DNA of 64,000 nt from Desulforamulus ferrireducens (GTDB lineage Bacteria; Bacillota; Desulfotomaculia; Desulfotomaculales; Desulfotomaculaceae). Of this stretch, positions 54,446-63,340 are shown piece after piece; within the stretch, counting starts at the first letter, position 1, and each line of letters begins with the position of its first letter. Both the position numbers and the translations under genes were made by a program. The stretch covers positions 868,001-932,000 of the forward strand of contig NZ_CP019698.1 in assembly GCF_002005145.1 (NCBI RefSeq), in the 5' to 3' direction. The notes beneath the pieces are model-generated. The model did not search any database, had not been told where the DNA came from, and saw only the letters and a program-made list of their open reading frames with translations.

Positions 54446-55475
54446 CACCTCACAACTCAGTATTTCCTTAAGAAATACCAATTTATTTGAGAAATATTCT
54501 TGTTTTATTTTAGTGGTTATCTGGTTTGCAGATTATTTAATTAGTGAAATACTTGGTCATTCTGTTCAAGATAAAATGAGGATTTACACTTGGGTACAAT
54601 TTGAAGTTGTCAATAGGGAACACAGTTATCCGAAGTCAAATACAAATTGGGCAAATCACGCCGTGAGGACTGCGGACCCAAGAAAAACTTTACAGTTTCC
54701 CTCAAAGGACAATATTTTTTCAATGAATCATAAGGAATGGCAGGAGCTTAAATATGTGTTCGATATTGCACAAGGCATTATTACAAACGCAACAGTTCCA
54801 GTTCCTCTAAGGTTTAAATATCAGGACAAGGTGATGTCAATGCAACGAAAGGTAGCATCGACCGTTGCTCGTAGAACAGACACAGTCCTGATTCACGCCA
54901 GCGATCCAGCATGTATAAAAGATGTTAAAACACAAGCCAATATTCTATTACACAAAGACAACAGTACTTGTATGGCATGGCGTATGGATATGGCGAAACT
55001 GTTTGAACGATATGTTCAGCATATAGTATCGAAAAGCATAAATGAGCTATCTGGCACAGTTATCAATAATGGGAAAATTACCGGTAAAGGAAATATTCCT
55101 CACTGGGGTTTAAAATATCTTGAGCCGGATATTATGATCAAATTTAGCAATAGTATTTACATGGGTGATGCTAAGTATAAAGCGCATTTCTATGCCCGTG
55201 GAACAAAATCTGAAGCATTGAATGAGACGCATAGGTCAGACCTTCATCAGTTATTGGCTTACTGTTCATTTGAGCCTCAATTACACAAGACTGGTATATT
55301 GTTTTATCCAGCAAAAACGTTAAGCTTTCAAAAAATACATTATTCAGACAGGAACGGCGGCATCTGTAATAAAGTTATTCTTTTTGGGCTTCCATTTGGA
55401 GTGGCTGAGATGAAAGATGCGACAGTTAAGATTAAAGAACTTTTCCAAAACGATATGCTTAAAATTATTAACTAA
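54429..55475 (+). pseudogene. McrC-like restriction subunit, N-terminally truncated
   Basis: The open frame is 348 codons, but the first ~40 are read from transposon end DNA. The homologous part begins near KMRIYTW and contains the McrC/LlaJI-type core: ELKYVFDIAQGII, AWRMDMAKLFERYVQHI, and the nuclease-like LEPDIMIKF...MGDAKYK (D...D-x-K). No McrB GTPase is adjacent. The gene has probably lost its N-terminus and partner, so it is likely inactive. Confidence 0.65.
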
Positions 55476-55519
55476 TGACTATACAACTTCGCTATGTGCT
55501 TAATCTCCAGGTGCATGGT

Positions 55520-55544
55520 AGGCACAGGGACGGTTCTCGTGCCT
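55520..55544. repeat. REP-like hairpin
   Basis: AGGCAC...GTGCCT arms enclose AGGGACGGTTCTC, a motif common in Firmicute REP/Y1-transposase repeats. A degenerate relative (GGGGACAGTTTTCTCGT) lies at about 56140-56157. Confidence 0.5.
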
Positions 55545-55631
55545 TGAAGAATATAGCTTGTATTAGCTAATTATGAATTAATATTAATAGTAGAATAAAG
55601 CTTTTTTATAAAATATGAATGGAGGGGACGT

Positions 55632-56126
55632 ATGGTAAATAAAGCAGATGCCGTTGAGATAATTTCATATGCAGAAGATAACGGGATTGACATTTGGTTA
55701 GATGGTGGTTGGGGAGTTGATGCGCTATTAGAAATGGAAACAAGGGCGCACAACGATATAGATATATTCGTGGAAAAAATCAATAGTAAAAAATTTATAG
55801 ATATAATAAAAGAAAAGGGCTTTGCCGAAATTAAAGAAGCGTATACAACTGCATCTCACACGGTTTGGAAAGACGCTAAAGATAGGATAATTGATCTTCA
55901 TATATTTGAATTTACCGAACAAGGATACCTTATTTTTGAGGGAGAAACATATCCCTCAAGCGTATTCAGTGGTATTGGGAAAATAGGCGATAAAGTGGTA
56001 AAGTGTATTGATGCGGAAAATCAAGTTTTATTTCATTTAGGGTATGAGCATGATGAAAATGATGTACATGATGTAAGACTACTGTGCGAGAGATTCAATA
56101 TTCCGGTTCCGAATGAATATAAGTAA
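55632..56126 (+). CDS. Lnu-type nucleotidyltransferase (lincosamide/aminoglycoside)
   Basis: A 164-aa nucleotidyltransferase with the signature WLDGGWGVDALL (about 22-33) and HNDIDIFVEK (metal Asp pair), and the length of LnuA/LnuC enzymes. Those adenylylate lincosamides; some relatives act on aminoglycosides or have unknown substrates, so the drug cannot be fixed from sequence. GGAGGGGACGT precedes the ATG. Confidence 0.8.
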   Translation: MVNKADAVEIISYAEDNGIDIWLDGGWGVDALLEMETRAHNDIDIFVEKINSKKFIDIIKEKGFAEIKEAYTTASHTVWKDAKDRIIDLHIFEFTEQGYLIFEGETYPSSVFSGIGKIGDKVVKCIDAENQVLFHLGYEHDENDVHDVRLLCERFNIPVPNEYK

Positions 56127-56166
56127 CTTAAAGTAGACAAGGGGACAGTTTTCTCGTCTTAATTTA

Positions 56167-56355
56167 GATGGGCTATGGATAAAACAATGACTCGTCAGTT
56201 AGTATTGGATGCCCTTTACTAAGCAGTAATGAGATAACGCCCCGCAGCAGGTCTAATACATCATTCGGATCTACGCCAGTTATAAGTATCAACAAACATT
56301 AAGGGGTTATGGGATAATTACCAGCATGAACCGTAAAGGCAATGGACAGGATTGA
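56167..56355 (+). pseudogene. Degenerate IS3-family OrfB remnant
   Basis: Recognisable as MTRQLVLDALY, then RPAAGLIHHSD and finally the MSRKGN-like region, interrupted by several stop codons and shifts. It is an old transposase scar unrelated to the two intact IS3 types. Confidence 0.65.
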
Positions 56356-56408
56356 TGACACAAAATTGAACCCCTAGAATAACGATAGGGTGTGCAAAGA
56401 GCACGCAG

Positions 56409-56438
56409 CGGCAGGATGAAAAATCCTGTCGTTTTTTG
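56409..56438 (+). terminator. Terminator
   Basis: CGGCAGGAT / ATCCTGTCG stem with loop GAAAA (56409-56431) and a run of six T residues. Confidence 0.88.
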
Positions 56439-56550
56439 TTAGATAAAAAACAGAACATTAAAAAAGATTAAATCGAAAAGAATAATTGATGCAACTGAAA
56501 TAAAAAACCGTAAATTCTGACGAGGCTGTGAAAATTCTACTGATTCAGGA

Positions 56551-56745
56551 TTGAAGCTACCGCCTGATCCCAAGGGAAAACATATCTGGTGTACGGTTAC
56601 CATCAACGACAGGTGACAGATTGTTATCCCGAAAGAAGTACGTGATACCTTTGATTTGAAAAGCGGCGACAGGCTTGTGGTGATGGGAGCGGATGGTGAA
56701 AGTATTGTACTGCAGAAGTTTTTGAAGAAATGCCTCGCAGGATAA
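56551..56745 (+). pseudogene. AbrB/SpoVT-type regulator with in-frame stop
   Basis: Reads GKHIWCTVTINDR, then TGA (56614-56616), then QIVIPKEVRDTFDLKSGDRLVVMG, the classic AbrB-family swapped-hairpin motif with its Gly codon replaced by a stop. In relatives this regulator often precedes a transporter or glycosyltransferase gene, as here. Confidence 0.75.
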
Positions 56746-56775
56746 TGAGTGCTGCTGGAAAGGTTGGTGAGTAAG

Positions 56776-57963
56776 ATGAAGATTGCATGGTTTTGTATTC
56801 CTGCCCACGGTCATATCAATCCTACTCTAGGACTTGTGAAAGAGATGATTGATGCAGGACATGAGGTGACTTATTTTTCTTTTGAGAAATTCAGGAAAAA
56901 GATTGAGGGTACGGGAGCGACATTTGTTTCCTGCGATGCATATGATCTGGATATCGACGCAAAGGACGGCGGCAACAGAGTAGGCAAGGATCTTGCTTTC
57001 TCCATCGAGTTGATTGTTGAATCCACTCTGGCAATGGATGGTCTGATAAGTCGGGTAATACCGGACATGAAGCCAGACCTGATTGTTGCGGATTCCATGG
57101 CTTACAGTGGTAAATTGGCGGCAATGAAGTTTGGAATTCCTTATGTTTGTTCTACTACCACGTTTGTATTTAACCGATACTCTGCGAAATACATGGATCA
57201 AGGCATGGGAGGTTTGTTCAGCACACTTCTTGCTCTGCAAAAAATCAAAAGACAGTTGAAAAGGCTTCAGGTGATGGGATATCCGGTAAAAAGCTTTTTA
57301 GAACTGATTACAAATGACAATGAGACCTATACGATTGTATATACGTCGAAGGAGTTTCAGCCCTATGCCGAGACTTTTTCTGATAAATACTGCTTCATCG
57401 GTCCATCCATTCGTCCAGTGACGAATCCTATGGAAAAGACTGCAGAGAAGACGGTGTATATCTCCATGGGCACGGTTGTAAGCAACAGGGAGATGTATGA
57501 GAACTGCGTGGAAGCGCTTCGGGGAACGGACTATCAAGTGATTGTATCCATGGGTGAGACGACTAATGAATTCTCGAATCTTCCTGAGAATATACAGGTG
57601 TATGATTCTGTGGATCAGATGGCGGTATTGAATATTGCGGATGCATTTGTCACACACTGCGGTATGAATTCTGCATCAGAAGGACTGTATTTCGAGGTTC
57701 CGCTGGTTCTGGCACCACAGACACCGGAGCAGTGGGCTGTGGCAAAACGCACGGAAGAACTGGGGGCAGGTGTGATGCTGCCAGCTTCCGGAAGGTCAGT
57801 GGAGGAGATTAAGAATGCCATCGAGAAGGTGCTGAATGATGGTGCTTATAAAGCAGCGGCAACCGAAATCTCGAAAGGGTTCAAAAGATGCGGTGGAGTA
57901 AAAGAAGCCAGAGCATTTCTGGAGAAAATCGTGAAACAGAGTCAAATTTCAGTTTGTCGATAA
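56776..57963 (+). CDS. Macrolide-type glycosyltransferase (GT1 family)
   Basis: A 395-aa GT-B enzyme: N-terminal acceptor domain starting MKIAWFCIPAHGHINPTLGL, and C-terminal nucleotide-sugar domain with VYISMGTVVSN and FVTHCGMNSASEGLYFEVP (about 295-315). Close to MGT enzymes that inactivate macrolides by glycosylation, though natural-product substrates are also possible. ATG 56776 follows GGTGAG and begins the conserved domain directly. Confidence 0.85.
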   Translation: MKIAWFCIPAHGHINPTLGLVKEMIDAGHEVTYFSFEKFRKKIEGTGATFVSCDAYDLDIDAKDGGNRVGKDLAFSIELIVESTLAMDGLISRVIPDMKPDLIVADSMAYSGKLAAMKFGIPYVCSTTTFVFNRYSAKYMDQGMGGLFSTLLALQKIKRQLKRLQVMGYPVKSFLELITNDNETYTIVYTSKEFQPYAETFSDKYCFIGPSIRPVTNPMEKTAEKTVYISMGTVVSNREMYENCVEALRGTDYQVIVSMGETTNEFSNLPENIQVYDSVDQMAVLNIADAFVTHCGMNSASEGLYFEVPLVLAPQTPEQWAVAKRTEELGAGVMLPASGRSVEEIKNAIEKVLNDGAYKAAATEISKGFKRCGGVKEARAFLEKIVKQSQISVCR

Positions 57964-57967
57964 ACCC

Positions 57968-57995
57968 TTTAACGATAGTAGTTATCGTTAAAAAG
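57968..57995 (+). terminator. Terminator
   Basis: TTTAACGATA / TATCGTTAAA inverted repeat with a 5-base loop just after the glycosyltransferase stop; an A/T tract follows. Confidence 0.65.
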
Positions 57996-58085
57996 TGCAG
58001 TGGATATGTTTCCACGAACGTGTATGGTGATATGACATATGGTTTGCTGAGTATAAACAATTAATTAATTTGGAGGTAAAATTAA

Positions 58086-58829
58086 ATGATATTTGATCCC
58101 AATAACCCTATTATTAAACTCTGCATGAGTGGGATGGGATTGGAGGACAGCGGAAACAGTGAGGATGCAATCACGATGTTTCAAAAAGCATGGGACGAAG
58201 CAACAGATTACTATGAAAGATTTATCGCATCTTATCATTTAGCTCGTTTACAAAAGAGTATTACAGAAAAATTAAAATGGATGAAGACATCTCTACAGTG
58301 TGCCCTAAAGATAAATGATGATAATGTTAAGAGTGCATACCCAACGTTATATTTAAACATTGCCAAATGTTATGAGGAGTTGGGTGATTCTGAGAATGCA
58401 AAAAGAAATTATGAATTGTCAAATTCAGCTAAGGGCAAACCTTCTGATAAAGGGCCATTTTACCATGGGACAAAGGCAGATTTGAAAGTTGGTGATTTAC
58501 TTACAGCGGGTGGAATTTCAAATTACAAACCCGAACTTAAAATGGACCACATTTATTTCACTGCTAATGTCAATGTTGCAGGACTTGCAGCAACATTAGC
58601 AAAAGGAGAAGGAAGGGAACGCATTTATATAGTAGAACCAACAGGTGAATTTGAAAACGACCCAAATGTTACTGACAAAAAATTCCCTGGTAACTTAACA
58701 CGTTCTTATCGATCGAAAGATCCTCTAAGAATTATTGGTGAAGTAACGGAGTGGGCAAAACTGACACATAAGGAGCGACGTGAATGGCGTGAAGAGATAG
58801 ACAAAAATAAAGGCGAAATTATTAACTAA
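58086..58829 (+). CDS. arr: TPR-fused rifamycin ADP-ribosyltransferase (Arr)
   Basis: A 247-aa protein. Residues about 120-235 are an Arr domain: FYHGTKADLKVGDLL, HIYFTA, RIYIVEPTGEFENDPNVTDKKFPGN, and RSYRSKDPLRIIGEV. Arr transfers ADP-ribose from NAD to rifamycins. Residues about 1-115 are TPR-like helices (GNSEDAITMFQKAWDEA, NIAKCYEELGDSENAKRNYEL), not present in the classic ~140-aa Arr enzymes. ATTTGGAGG precedes the ATG. Confidence 0.88.
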   Translation: MIFDPNNPIIKLCMSGMGLEDSGNSEDAITMFQKAWDEATDYYERFIASYHLARLQKSITEKLKWMKTSLQCALKINDDNVKSAYPTLYLNIAKCYEELGDSENAKRNYELSNSAKGKPSDKGPFYHGTKADLKVGDLLTAGGISNYKPELKMDHIYFTANVNVAGLAATLAKGEGRERIYIVEPTGEFENDPNVTDKKFPGNLTRSYRSKDPLRIIGEVTEWAKLTHKERREWREEIDKNKGEIIN

Positions 58830-59013
58830 ATGTATTATGGTGTGGTAAAATGACGATCATTGTGCTAGTGTCTAAATTAATGAACAAAAATACGGTGAAT
58901 AAAATTGAGAAGTATCCTGGCAGTTGATGCTGGTGGAGGGAGGGTAGGAAGTTCACAACCGATAGAATAACGTGTGTTTAGAAGTTAGTCTTTTCAATCA
59001 TTATCAATGGGTT

Positions 59014-59056
59014 AAAGCCTTTGAGTGGATAGATTATCTCTCAAGGGCTTTTGTTG
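59014..59056 (+). terminator. Terminator/attenuator-like hairpin
   Basis: AAAGCCTTTGAG pairs with CTCTCAAGGGCTTT around an AT-rich loop, with a T-rich tail, just upstream of the GNAT promoter. Confidence 0.55.
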
Positions 59057-59061
59057 TTTCC

Positions 59062-59090
59062 TTACAAATAATTAATTTTATTGCTATAAT
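59062..59090 (+). promoter_or_regulatory. Sigma-A-type promoter of the GNAT gene
   Basis: TTACAA (59062-59067), 17-base spacer, TGCTATAAT extended -10 (TATAAT 59085-59090), about 50 bases before the GTG start. Confidence 0.65.
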
Positions 59091-59139
59091 TTACCTACAG
59101 TATGTAAGGGATTTGTTAGAGATGTGGGAGGAGGAAAGG

Positions 59140-59670
59140 GTGAATCAAAAAATCACTGAAAACTTTCAAGCTTCTGACATTACCGAAATTCGACCGTTGA
59201 CTGTCGAACATTTACCCGCCTACGCAGATGTTATTAGCAAGAGCTTTGCAACTGTGGCGCGTGATTTCGGGCTGACAAAAGAAAACTGTCCTGGTCACAA
59301 AAGTTTTATCACAAACGATCGCCTCAAGTCAAAATTTAAAGACGGTTATTACCCTTTTGGGCTTTGTATCGGTGACAAAATTATCGGATTTGCGTCGCTC
59401 ACTGCTCTGAATAATGGGACTTATGAAATGAATGATGTTTCTGTTTTGCCGGAATACCGTCGCTATGGATATGGAAAAATGATACTTGACTTCTGTAAGG
59501 CAAAGGTCAAGAGCTTTGGCGGAAGTAAAATCATTATTGGGATAATGGAGGAGAGCACAGTCCTTAAAGACTGGTATACTGCAAATGGGTTTGTCCACAC
59601 GGAAACAAAGAAGTTTGAACATTTACCGTTTACGGTGGGATATATGGAATGGAAGGCGAAAACAGAATGA
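59140..59670 (+). CDS. GNAT-family N-acetyltransferase
   Basis: A 176-aa acetyl-CoA-dependent acetyltransferase. Motif A is VLPEYRRYGYGKMILD (Q/RxxGxG/A type) and motif B covers WYTANGFVHTETKKF. GTG 59140 with GGGAGGAGG is chosen; the longer in-frame extension overlaps the promoter. Its stop overlaps a short downstream ORF (ATGA). Substrate unknown; its position suggests a resistance or detoxification role. Confidence 0.82.
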   Translation: MNQKITENFQASDITEIRPLTVEHLPAYADVISKSFATVARDFGLTKENCPGHKSFITNDRLKSKFKDGYYPFGLCIGDKIIGFASLTALNNGTYEMNDVSVLPEYRRYGYGKMILDFCKAKVKSFGGSKIIIGIMEESTVLKDWYTANGFVHTETKKFEHLPFTVGYMEWKAKTE

Positions 59671-59774
59671 GCAATATTATTGCAATATTACGGGATAAGG
59701 ATGATAAAAAGGCTTATGCTCTTGCAAAGGAAATCGTTGCAAGGTCAACAGTATCAGATGAGTATTATGCCTAA
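59667..59774 (+). pseudogene. N-terminal fragment of a small unknown protein
   Basis: 35 codons (MSNIIAILRDKDDKKAYALAK, then TVSDEYYA) overlap the GNAT stop as ATGA. The start resembles HEAT-like small proteins, but the rest is missing. Another fragment reading ECYNLLEAKGKCPMQSL follows at about 59775-59899. Confidence 0.4.
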
Positions 59775-59951
59775 ACCGCCGAGAGCTTGCGGACAAAGGC
59801 GAAGGAATGCTACAATTTATTGGAAGCTAAAGGGAAGTGTCCCATGCAAAGCTTAGTGCAGGTTTGCCGGACAGGCAGCGGATTTAAGTATCTGTAAGAT
59901 AATGTAAAAATTTTTTATTAATTAATTAGAATTAATTAGGAGGAAAAGAAG

Positions 59952-60068
59952 ATGCAAGAAGTTTATGAGTTTTTAAAGAAATGTGGTACCTATTATTTAG
60001 CTACAGTGGAAGGAGACCAGCCTAGAGTTAGGCCATTTGGTACAGTGGAAATTTTTGAAGGTAAGCTC
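59952..60068 (+). pseudogene. Pyridoxamine-5'-phosphate-oxidase-like flavoprotein, truncated by IS3
   Basis: The first 39 codons (MQEVYEFLKKCGTYYLATVEG, then RVRPFGTVEIFEG) match small FMN-binding split-barrel proteins. The reading frame is cut at 60069 by IS3-a copy 2, and the rest is not on the other side. It has a strong TAGGAGG ribosome site. Confidence 0.75.
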
Positions 60069-60288
60069 GGGTTGACCCCCTAATTTTAGAGTCACACACT
60101 CTTATTCAATGATTCCCTTAGACTTACATTTTTTTATCTGCCAGAGGCACCACCATTACCACCCCTAAAATTATCTACACCGGGAAGGTGCCAATCAAGG
60201 GTAAAGGCTTCGCCGCCGCTGTCGCGTCCCCTTGACAGGCACCTTCCCGGTGTAGGGTGTAGCAATTAGGCGGTAATGGGGAAAAATA

Positions 60289-61251
60289 TTATACCTTTAC
60301 AACAAATGGCTTAATCTCTCCTGCAGTCATCTGCTGATTGAATTCAAAGGGAGAAAGGTCATAGAGACTGCCATGGATTCTGCTCTGATTGTAAAACTCC
60401 ATGAATTCTCTAACTTTTTTATAAGCTTCCTGATAGCTCCTAAATTCATGCCTGCTGAAGCACTCACGTTCTAGTATGGAGTGGAAAGATTCAATATGAG
60501 CATTTTTATTGGGTGTTTTGGGTGGAATTCGTTCATGTTCGATTTTATAGGTTTCACAAGCATCCTCAAAAACATGGCTAATAAATTGTGGCCCATTATC
60601 TGTACGAATTACAGGGCGTTGTTCTTTATCTAAGAGCTTTCTTTTCCACAATGCTCTTTGAATTAATTGTGCTGCATGTTTTCCTTCACAGGATAACCCA
60701 ATATGGTAGTCAATTAGTATGCGATCATATATATCTAAGATTCCCATGAAATAAAAGAACCGATCTTCACCTTGAATATAACCGTATTTAATATCTATTT
60801 CCCATAGTTGGTTAGGAGCAGATACTTTGCGATTAATTGCAATCCTTCGTGGATGACTAATAGAAACCCGACGTTGGGGTGAAAGAATATCAAGTTCCTT
60901 ACATAGACGATAAACTTTCTTTTTATTTATCGCTAGCTGATGTTTTCTTCTTAAGCATGTAGTTAGCTTTCGGTATCCATAAACGCTTTCATCGCCAGAT
61001 ATTAATTCTAACAGCCATTCTTTAATCTCTAGATCACTGACACGGCGCTGGTCTTTTGTCCAGGAGTATCCTGGAATTGGCCGACCGCCTTGATTTGTAC
61101 GTGGATTTTGGGGAACCTGACCTTTTTTCTTTCTGTGGTAATAGGTAGACTCACTGATCTCCAGAGTATCCAGTACGAAGGCTTTTGCATATCCCCGGGC
61201 AATCCAATTGTCGGCTATTTCAAGTTTGTCTTGAAGCCCGGGTTGGACTTT
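60289..61251 (-). CDS. IS3 OrfB transposase (type a, copy 2), -1 frameshift product
   Basis: The same DDE integrase as at 38121, read by -1 slippage at A_AAA_AAG (61248-61254). Catalytic motifs RTDNGPQFIS and HIESFHSILERE are intact. Confidence 0.9.
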   Translation of the reverse strand, partial: KVQPGLQDKLEIADNWIARGYAKAFVLDTLEISESTYYHRKKKGQVPQNPRTNQGGRPIPGYSWTKDQRRVSDLEIKEWLLELISGDESVYGYRKLTTCLRRKHQLAINKKKVYRLCKELDILSPQRRVSISHPRRIAINRKVSAPNQLWEIDIKYGYIQGEDRFFYFMGILDIYDRILIDYHIGLSCEGKHAAQLIQRALWKRKLLDKEQRPVIRTDNGPQFISHVFEDACETYKIEHERIPPKTPNKNAHIESFHSILERECFSRHEFRSYQEAYKKVREFMEFYNQSRIHGSLYDLSPFEFNQQMTAGEIKPFVVKV

Positions 61252-61547
61252 TTTAGCAAATCGGTTAAAATGGCAATCTTCAAGTCCTTTTCCCCAAGAA
61301 GTTGCTTTAATTGATTATTCTCTTTCTCCATTTCGCGAAATTCTTGGGGGGAAGGAACATAGGCTTGCATCTTCTTTGCTTCATCAGGAGCTTTTTCCCA
61401 AGAAGAATATTTAGATTCTCGAACCCATCGACTCAGGGTTCTATCATTAATACCATGCCTCTTGGCAACTTGTACAACGCTACCTGCTTCTTTAACTTCC
61501 CGAACCAGCTGATCCTTCAATTCTTTAGGATATCTCTTTCTTTGCAT
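61215..61547 (-). CDS. IS3 OrfA (type a, copy 2)
   Basis: A 110-aa helix-turn-helix/leucine-zipper protein, identical by eye to the one at 37825. Confidence 0.93.
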   Translation of the reverse strand: MQRKRYPKELKDQLVREVKEAGSVVQVAKRHGINDRTLSRWVRESKYSSWEKAPDEAKKMQAYVPSPQEFREMEKENNQLKQLLGEKDLKIAILTDLLKKSNPGFKTNLK

Positions 61548-61621
61548 AATTATCTCCTCCGCACTTATTATTTTACCTCAATAAGAGTGGAGGACTCAAA
61601 TCTGGTTAGGGGGCTAAATAG

Positions 61622-62831
61622 GTTGACACTTGCAAAAGGTGTATTTCTCCAAGAGGGAACGCATGCTGTCAGCATAAGCGGTGGTGTGCCGGGAGTCCAG
61701 TTTTACGGTTTTAGGGTTTGCAGTGGATTTTCGGAGTATCCCTTTGCCGGTGAAGCCAGCTTTATGCTCTCTCCTCGTCGGTTCAAGGATGTAAATGGTG
61801 TGATGGTTGAGCCGGATCGAGGTTTTAAACTGACCTTTGAAATGTTGCGAAGAAAACCCGACTCGGCGCTTATTTGGTATGAGGATTTTCGGGACAGGAA
61901 CATCCTGCCTGAAAACTATTGGACTGTGCTGGATGGCGAATGGGATGTTTGGCAGGACCCAGACAGCACAGAAAGCCGTCCATACTCCCAGCTTGAGGGA
62001 TATGGTAAACTTGCATGGAAATACGACGGGTTTTCCGATATTCATATCCGGGCAAGGCTGGCTTTCCCTCAAAATAGCAGTGGACGGGCTGGGGTGTTCC
62101 TTGGGGATATTTTTTGCTGCTTAAATTATGACACGCAAAGAGTCGAACTTTATCAAGGTACTTCCTTGCTTGGCAGCTACTCCGCCAGTTTCTCAAAAAC
62201 TGCAGATGCCGATCTTCGTGCTAATCCGAATATGTATACTATAGAGATGCGAAAACGCGGCAATAAGGTAAGAGTATATTCCGGTGCAGCTTCAACCCTG
62301 CGTTTCACAGTGAATGTAACCGGTGGTAGTGGTTATGCAGGGTACTGCTCGGACAACCGGACGGTATGCGAGCTGCTACGGCTGGGCGATGCGTGGGTAT
62401 ATGAACCATACGAGCGTTTTGATGTGGAGCTTCCGGATGGAACTATAACCAGCTTTGGCAGACTTGCTCGCACTGGTGTCACGTGGGATGATGAATTTCA
62501 GGTGTTTTCAGTAAATAGCGATGTGGAGGAATCGGTAACTCGCAGTGAGGACATTTCAATGGACTATGATTTTTTCCACTCGCAGCTTTTAGCGCTTTCC
62601 TGCGGTAATGACTATAAAGTAAAGATTAAACCGAAAGACATCAATATCTGGATATCTCGTCTCTTCCTCGGAGATGCAGATGGTTTTTCTATTCTGTATT
62701 ATCAGGATGTGGACAGCCTTGTTTACTGGGCAAACGAAGCGGCTTATCGGTGGAAACTGCGAGGTATAGCCATCTGGTCTCTTGGGCAGGAGGATATGCG
62801 ACTGTGGGAGGCGCTTCCGAAGCAAATATAG
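61622..62831 (+). pseudogene. Phage tail/receptor-binding protein, C-terminal part
   Basis: About 400 codons, open from the IS3 edge: a jelly-roll/laminin-G-like part (LAWKYDGFSDIHIRARLAF, GRAGVFLGDIFCCLNYD), then a GH18-like ending (GIAIWSLGQEDMRLWEAL) as in tail-associated hydrolases. The N-terminus is lost at the IS3. It is followed by holin and endolysin genes, which supports a prophage tail origin. Confidence 0.7.
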
Positions 62832-62851
62832 ATTAGAAGTTTTATTTATTC

Positions 62852-62885
62852 AGCGCTTTGCTTTATAAGGCAGGGCGCTTTTTTA
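62852..62885 (+). terminator. Terminator between tail and holin genes
   Basis: AGCGC...GCGCT arms with inner CTTTGC/GCAGGG pairing, then six T residues. Confidence 0.8.
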
Positions 62886-62920
62886 TATGCAAAACTCAAG
62901 TTGAACGGAGGGTTAAGACA

Positions 62921-63340
62921 ATGAAAACAGTATGGAACTGGGTGCAGGCGGTTTTTACTGCTATTGGCGGATTTCTTGGCTGGTTTCTTGGAGGGCTGGA
63001 TGGATTTTTATATGCGCTCATCGCTTTTGTGGCCATTGACTATGTGACCGGCGTGATGTGTGCCATTGTAGACAAAAAGCTTTCGAGTGAAGTTGGAGCC
63101 AAGGGCATCTTTAAGAAGGTACTTATTTTTGTACTTGTGGGTGTGGGACACATAATCGACAGCCAGGTGCTCGGCAACGGCGGGGCAATCCGAACAGCGG
63201 TGATTTTCTTTTACCTGAGTAACGAGGGAATTTCAATTCTTGAGAATGCAGCACATATAGGACTGCCCATTCCTGAAAAGCTGAAGAACGCATTGGAACA
63301 ACTGCATGGCCACTCAAATGAGGAGGATGAAAAGAAATGA
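62921..63340 (+). CDS. Phage holin (toxin-secretion/phage-lysis type)
   Basis: A 139-aa membrane protein with three hydrophobic segments (AVFTAIGGFLGWFLGG, FLYALIAFVAIDYVTGVM, VLIFVLVGVGHII) and the family motif YLSNEGISILENAAHIGLPIP. It forms the lysis pore that lets the endolysin reach peptidoglycan. ATG 62921 with GGAGGG; the stop overlaps the amidase start (ATGA). Confidence 0.93.
   Translation: MKTVWNWVQAVFTAIGGFLGWFLGGLDGFLYALIAFVAIDYVTGVMCAIVDKKLSSEVGAKGIFKKVLIFVLVGVGHIIDSQVLGNGGAIRTAVIFFYLSNEGISILENAAHIGLPIPEKLKNALEQLHGHSNEEDEKK

Larger units (their letters stand above)
51354..54548 (-). mobile_element. Three-gene DDE transposon (AAA ATPase / transposase / DUF6431-type)
   Basis: The left end is TGTCAATTCTCAAATTAA followed by a TTCTCAC-like subsite, the same as the MITE. 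Three genes follow on the minus strand. The right side keeps subterminal motifs (TTTATTTGAGAA near 54485 and CAGATTATTTAAT near 54531), but the expected outermost GAATTGACA is absent and McrC-like coding starts there. The right end is therefore probably lost and the boundary is approximate. Confidence 0.75.
60069..61621 (-). mobile_element. IS3-family element (type a), copy 2
   Basis: 1553 bp, inverted relative to copy 1 and of identical length and ends. The flanks (AAGCTC and GTTGAC) share no duplication and belong to unrelated genes, which points to recombination rather than simple insertion. Confidence 0.95.

Noticed and set aside
58972-59139. Longer N-terminus for the GNAT protein
   Set aside because: It would include the terminator-like hairpin and the promoter; GTG 59140 has the ribosome site and starts next to the conserved domain.
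61311-61621. N-terminal extension of the tail-protein ORF
   Set aside because: It is read antisense through IS3 orfA; the frame continues into the tail gene by chance.
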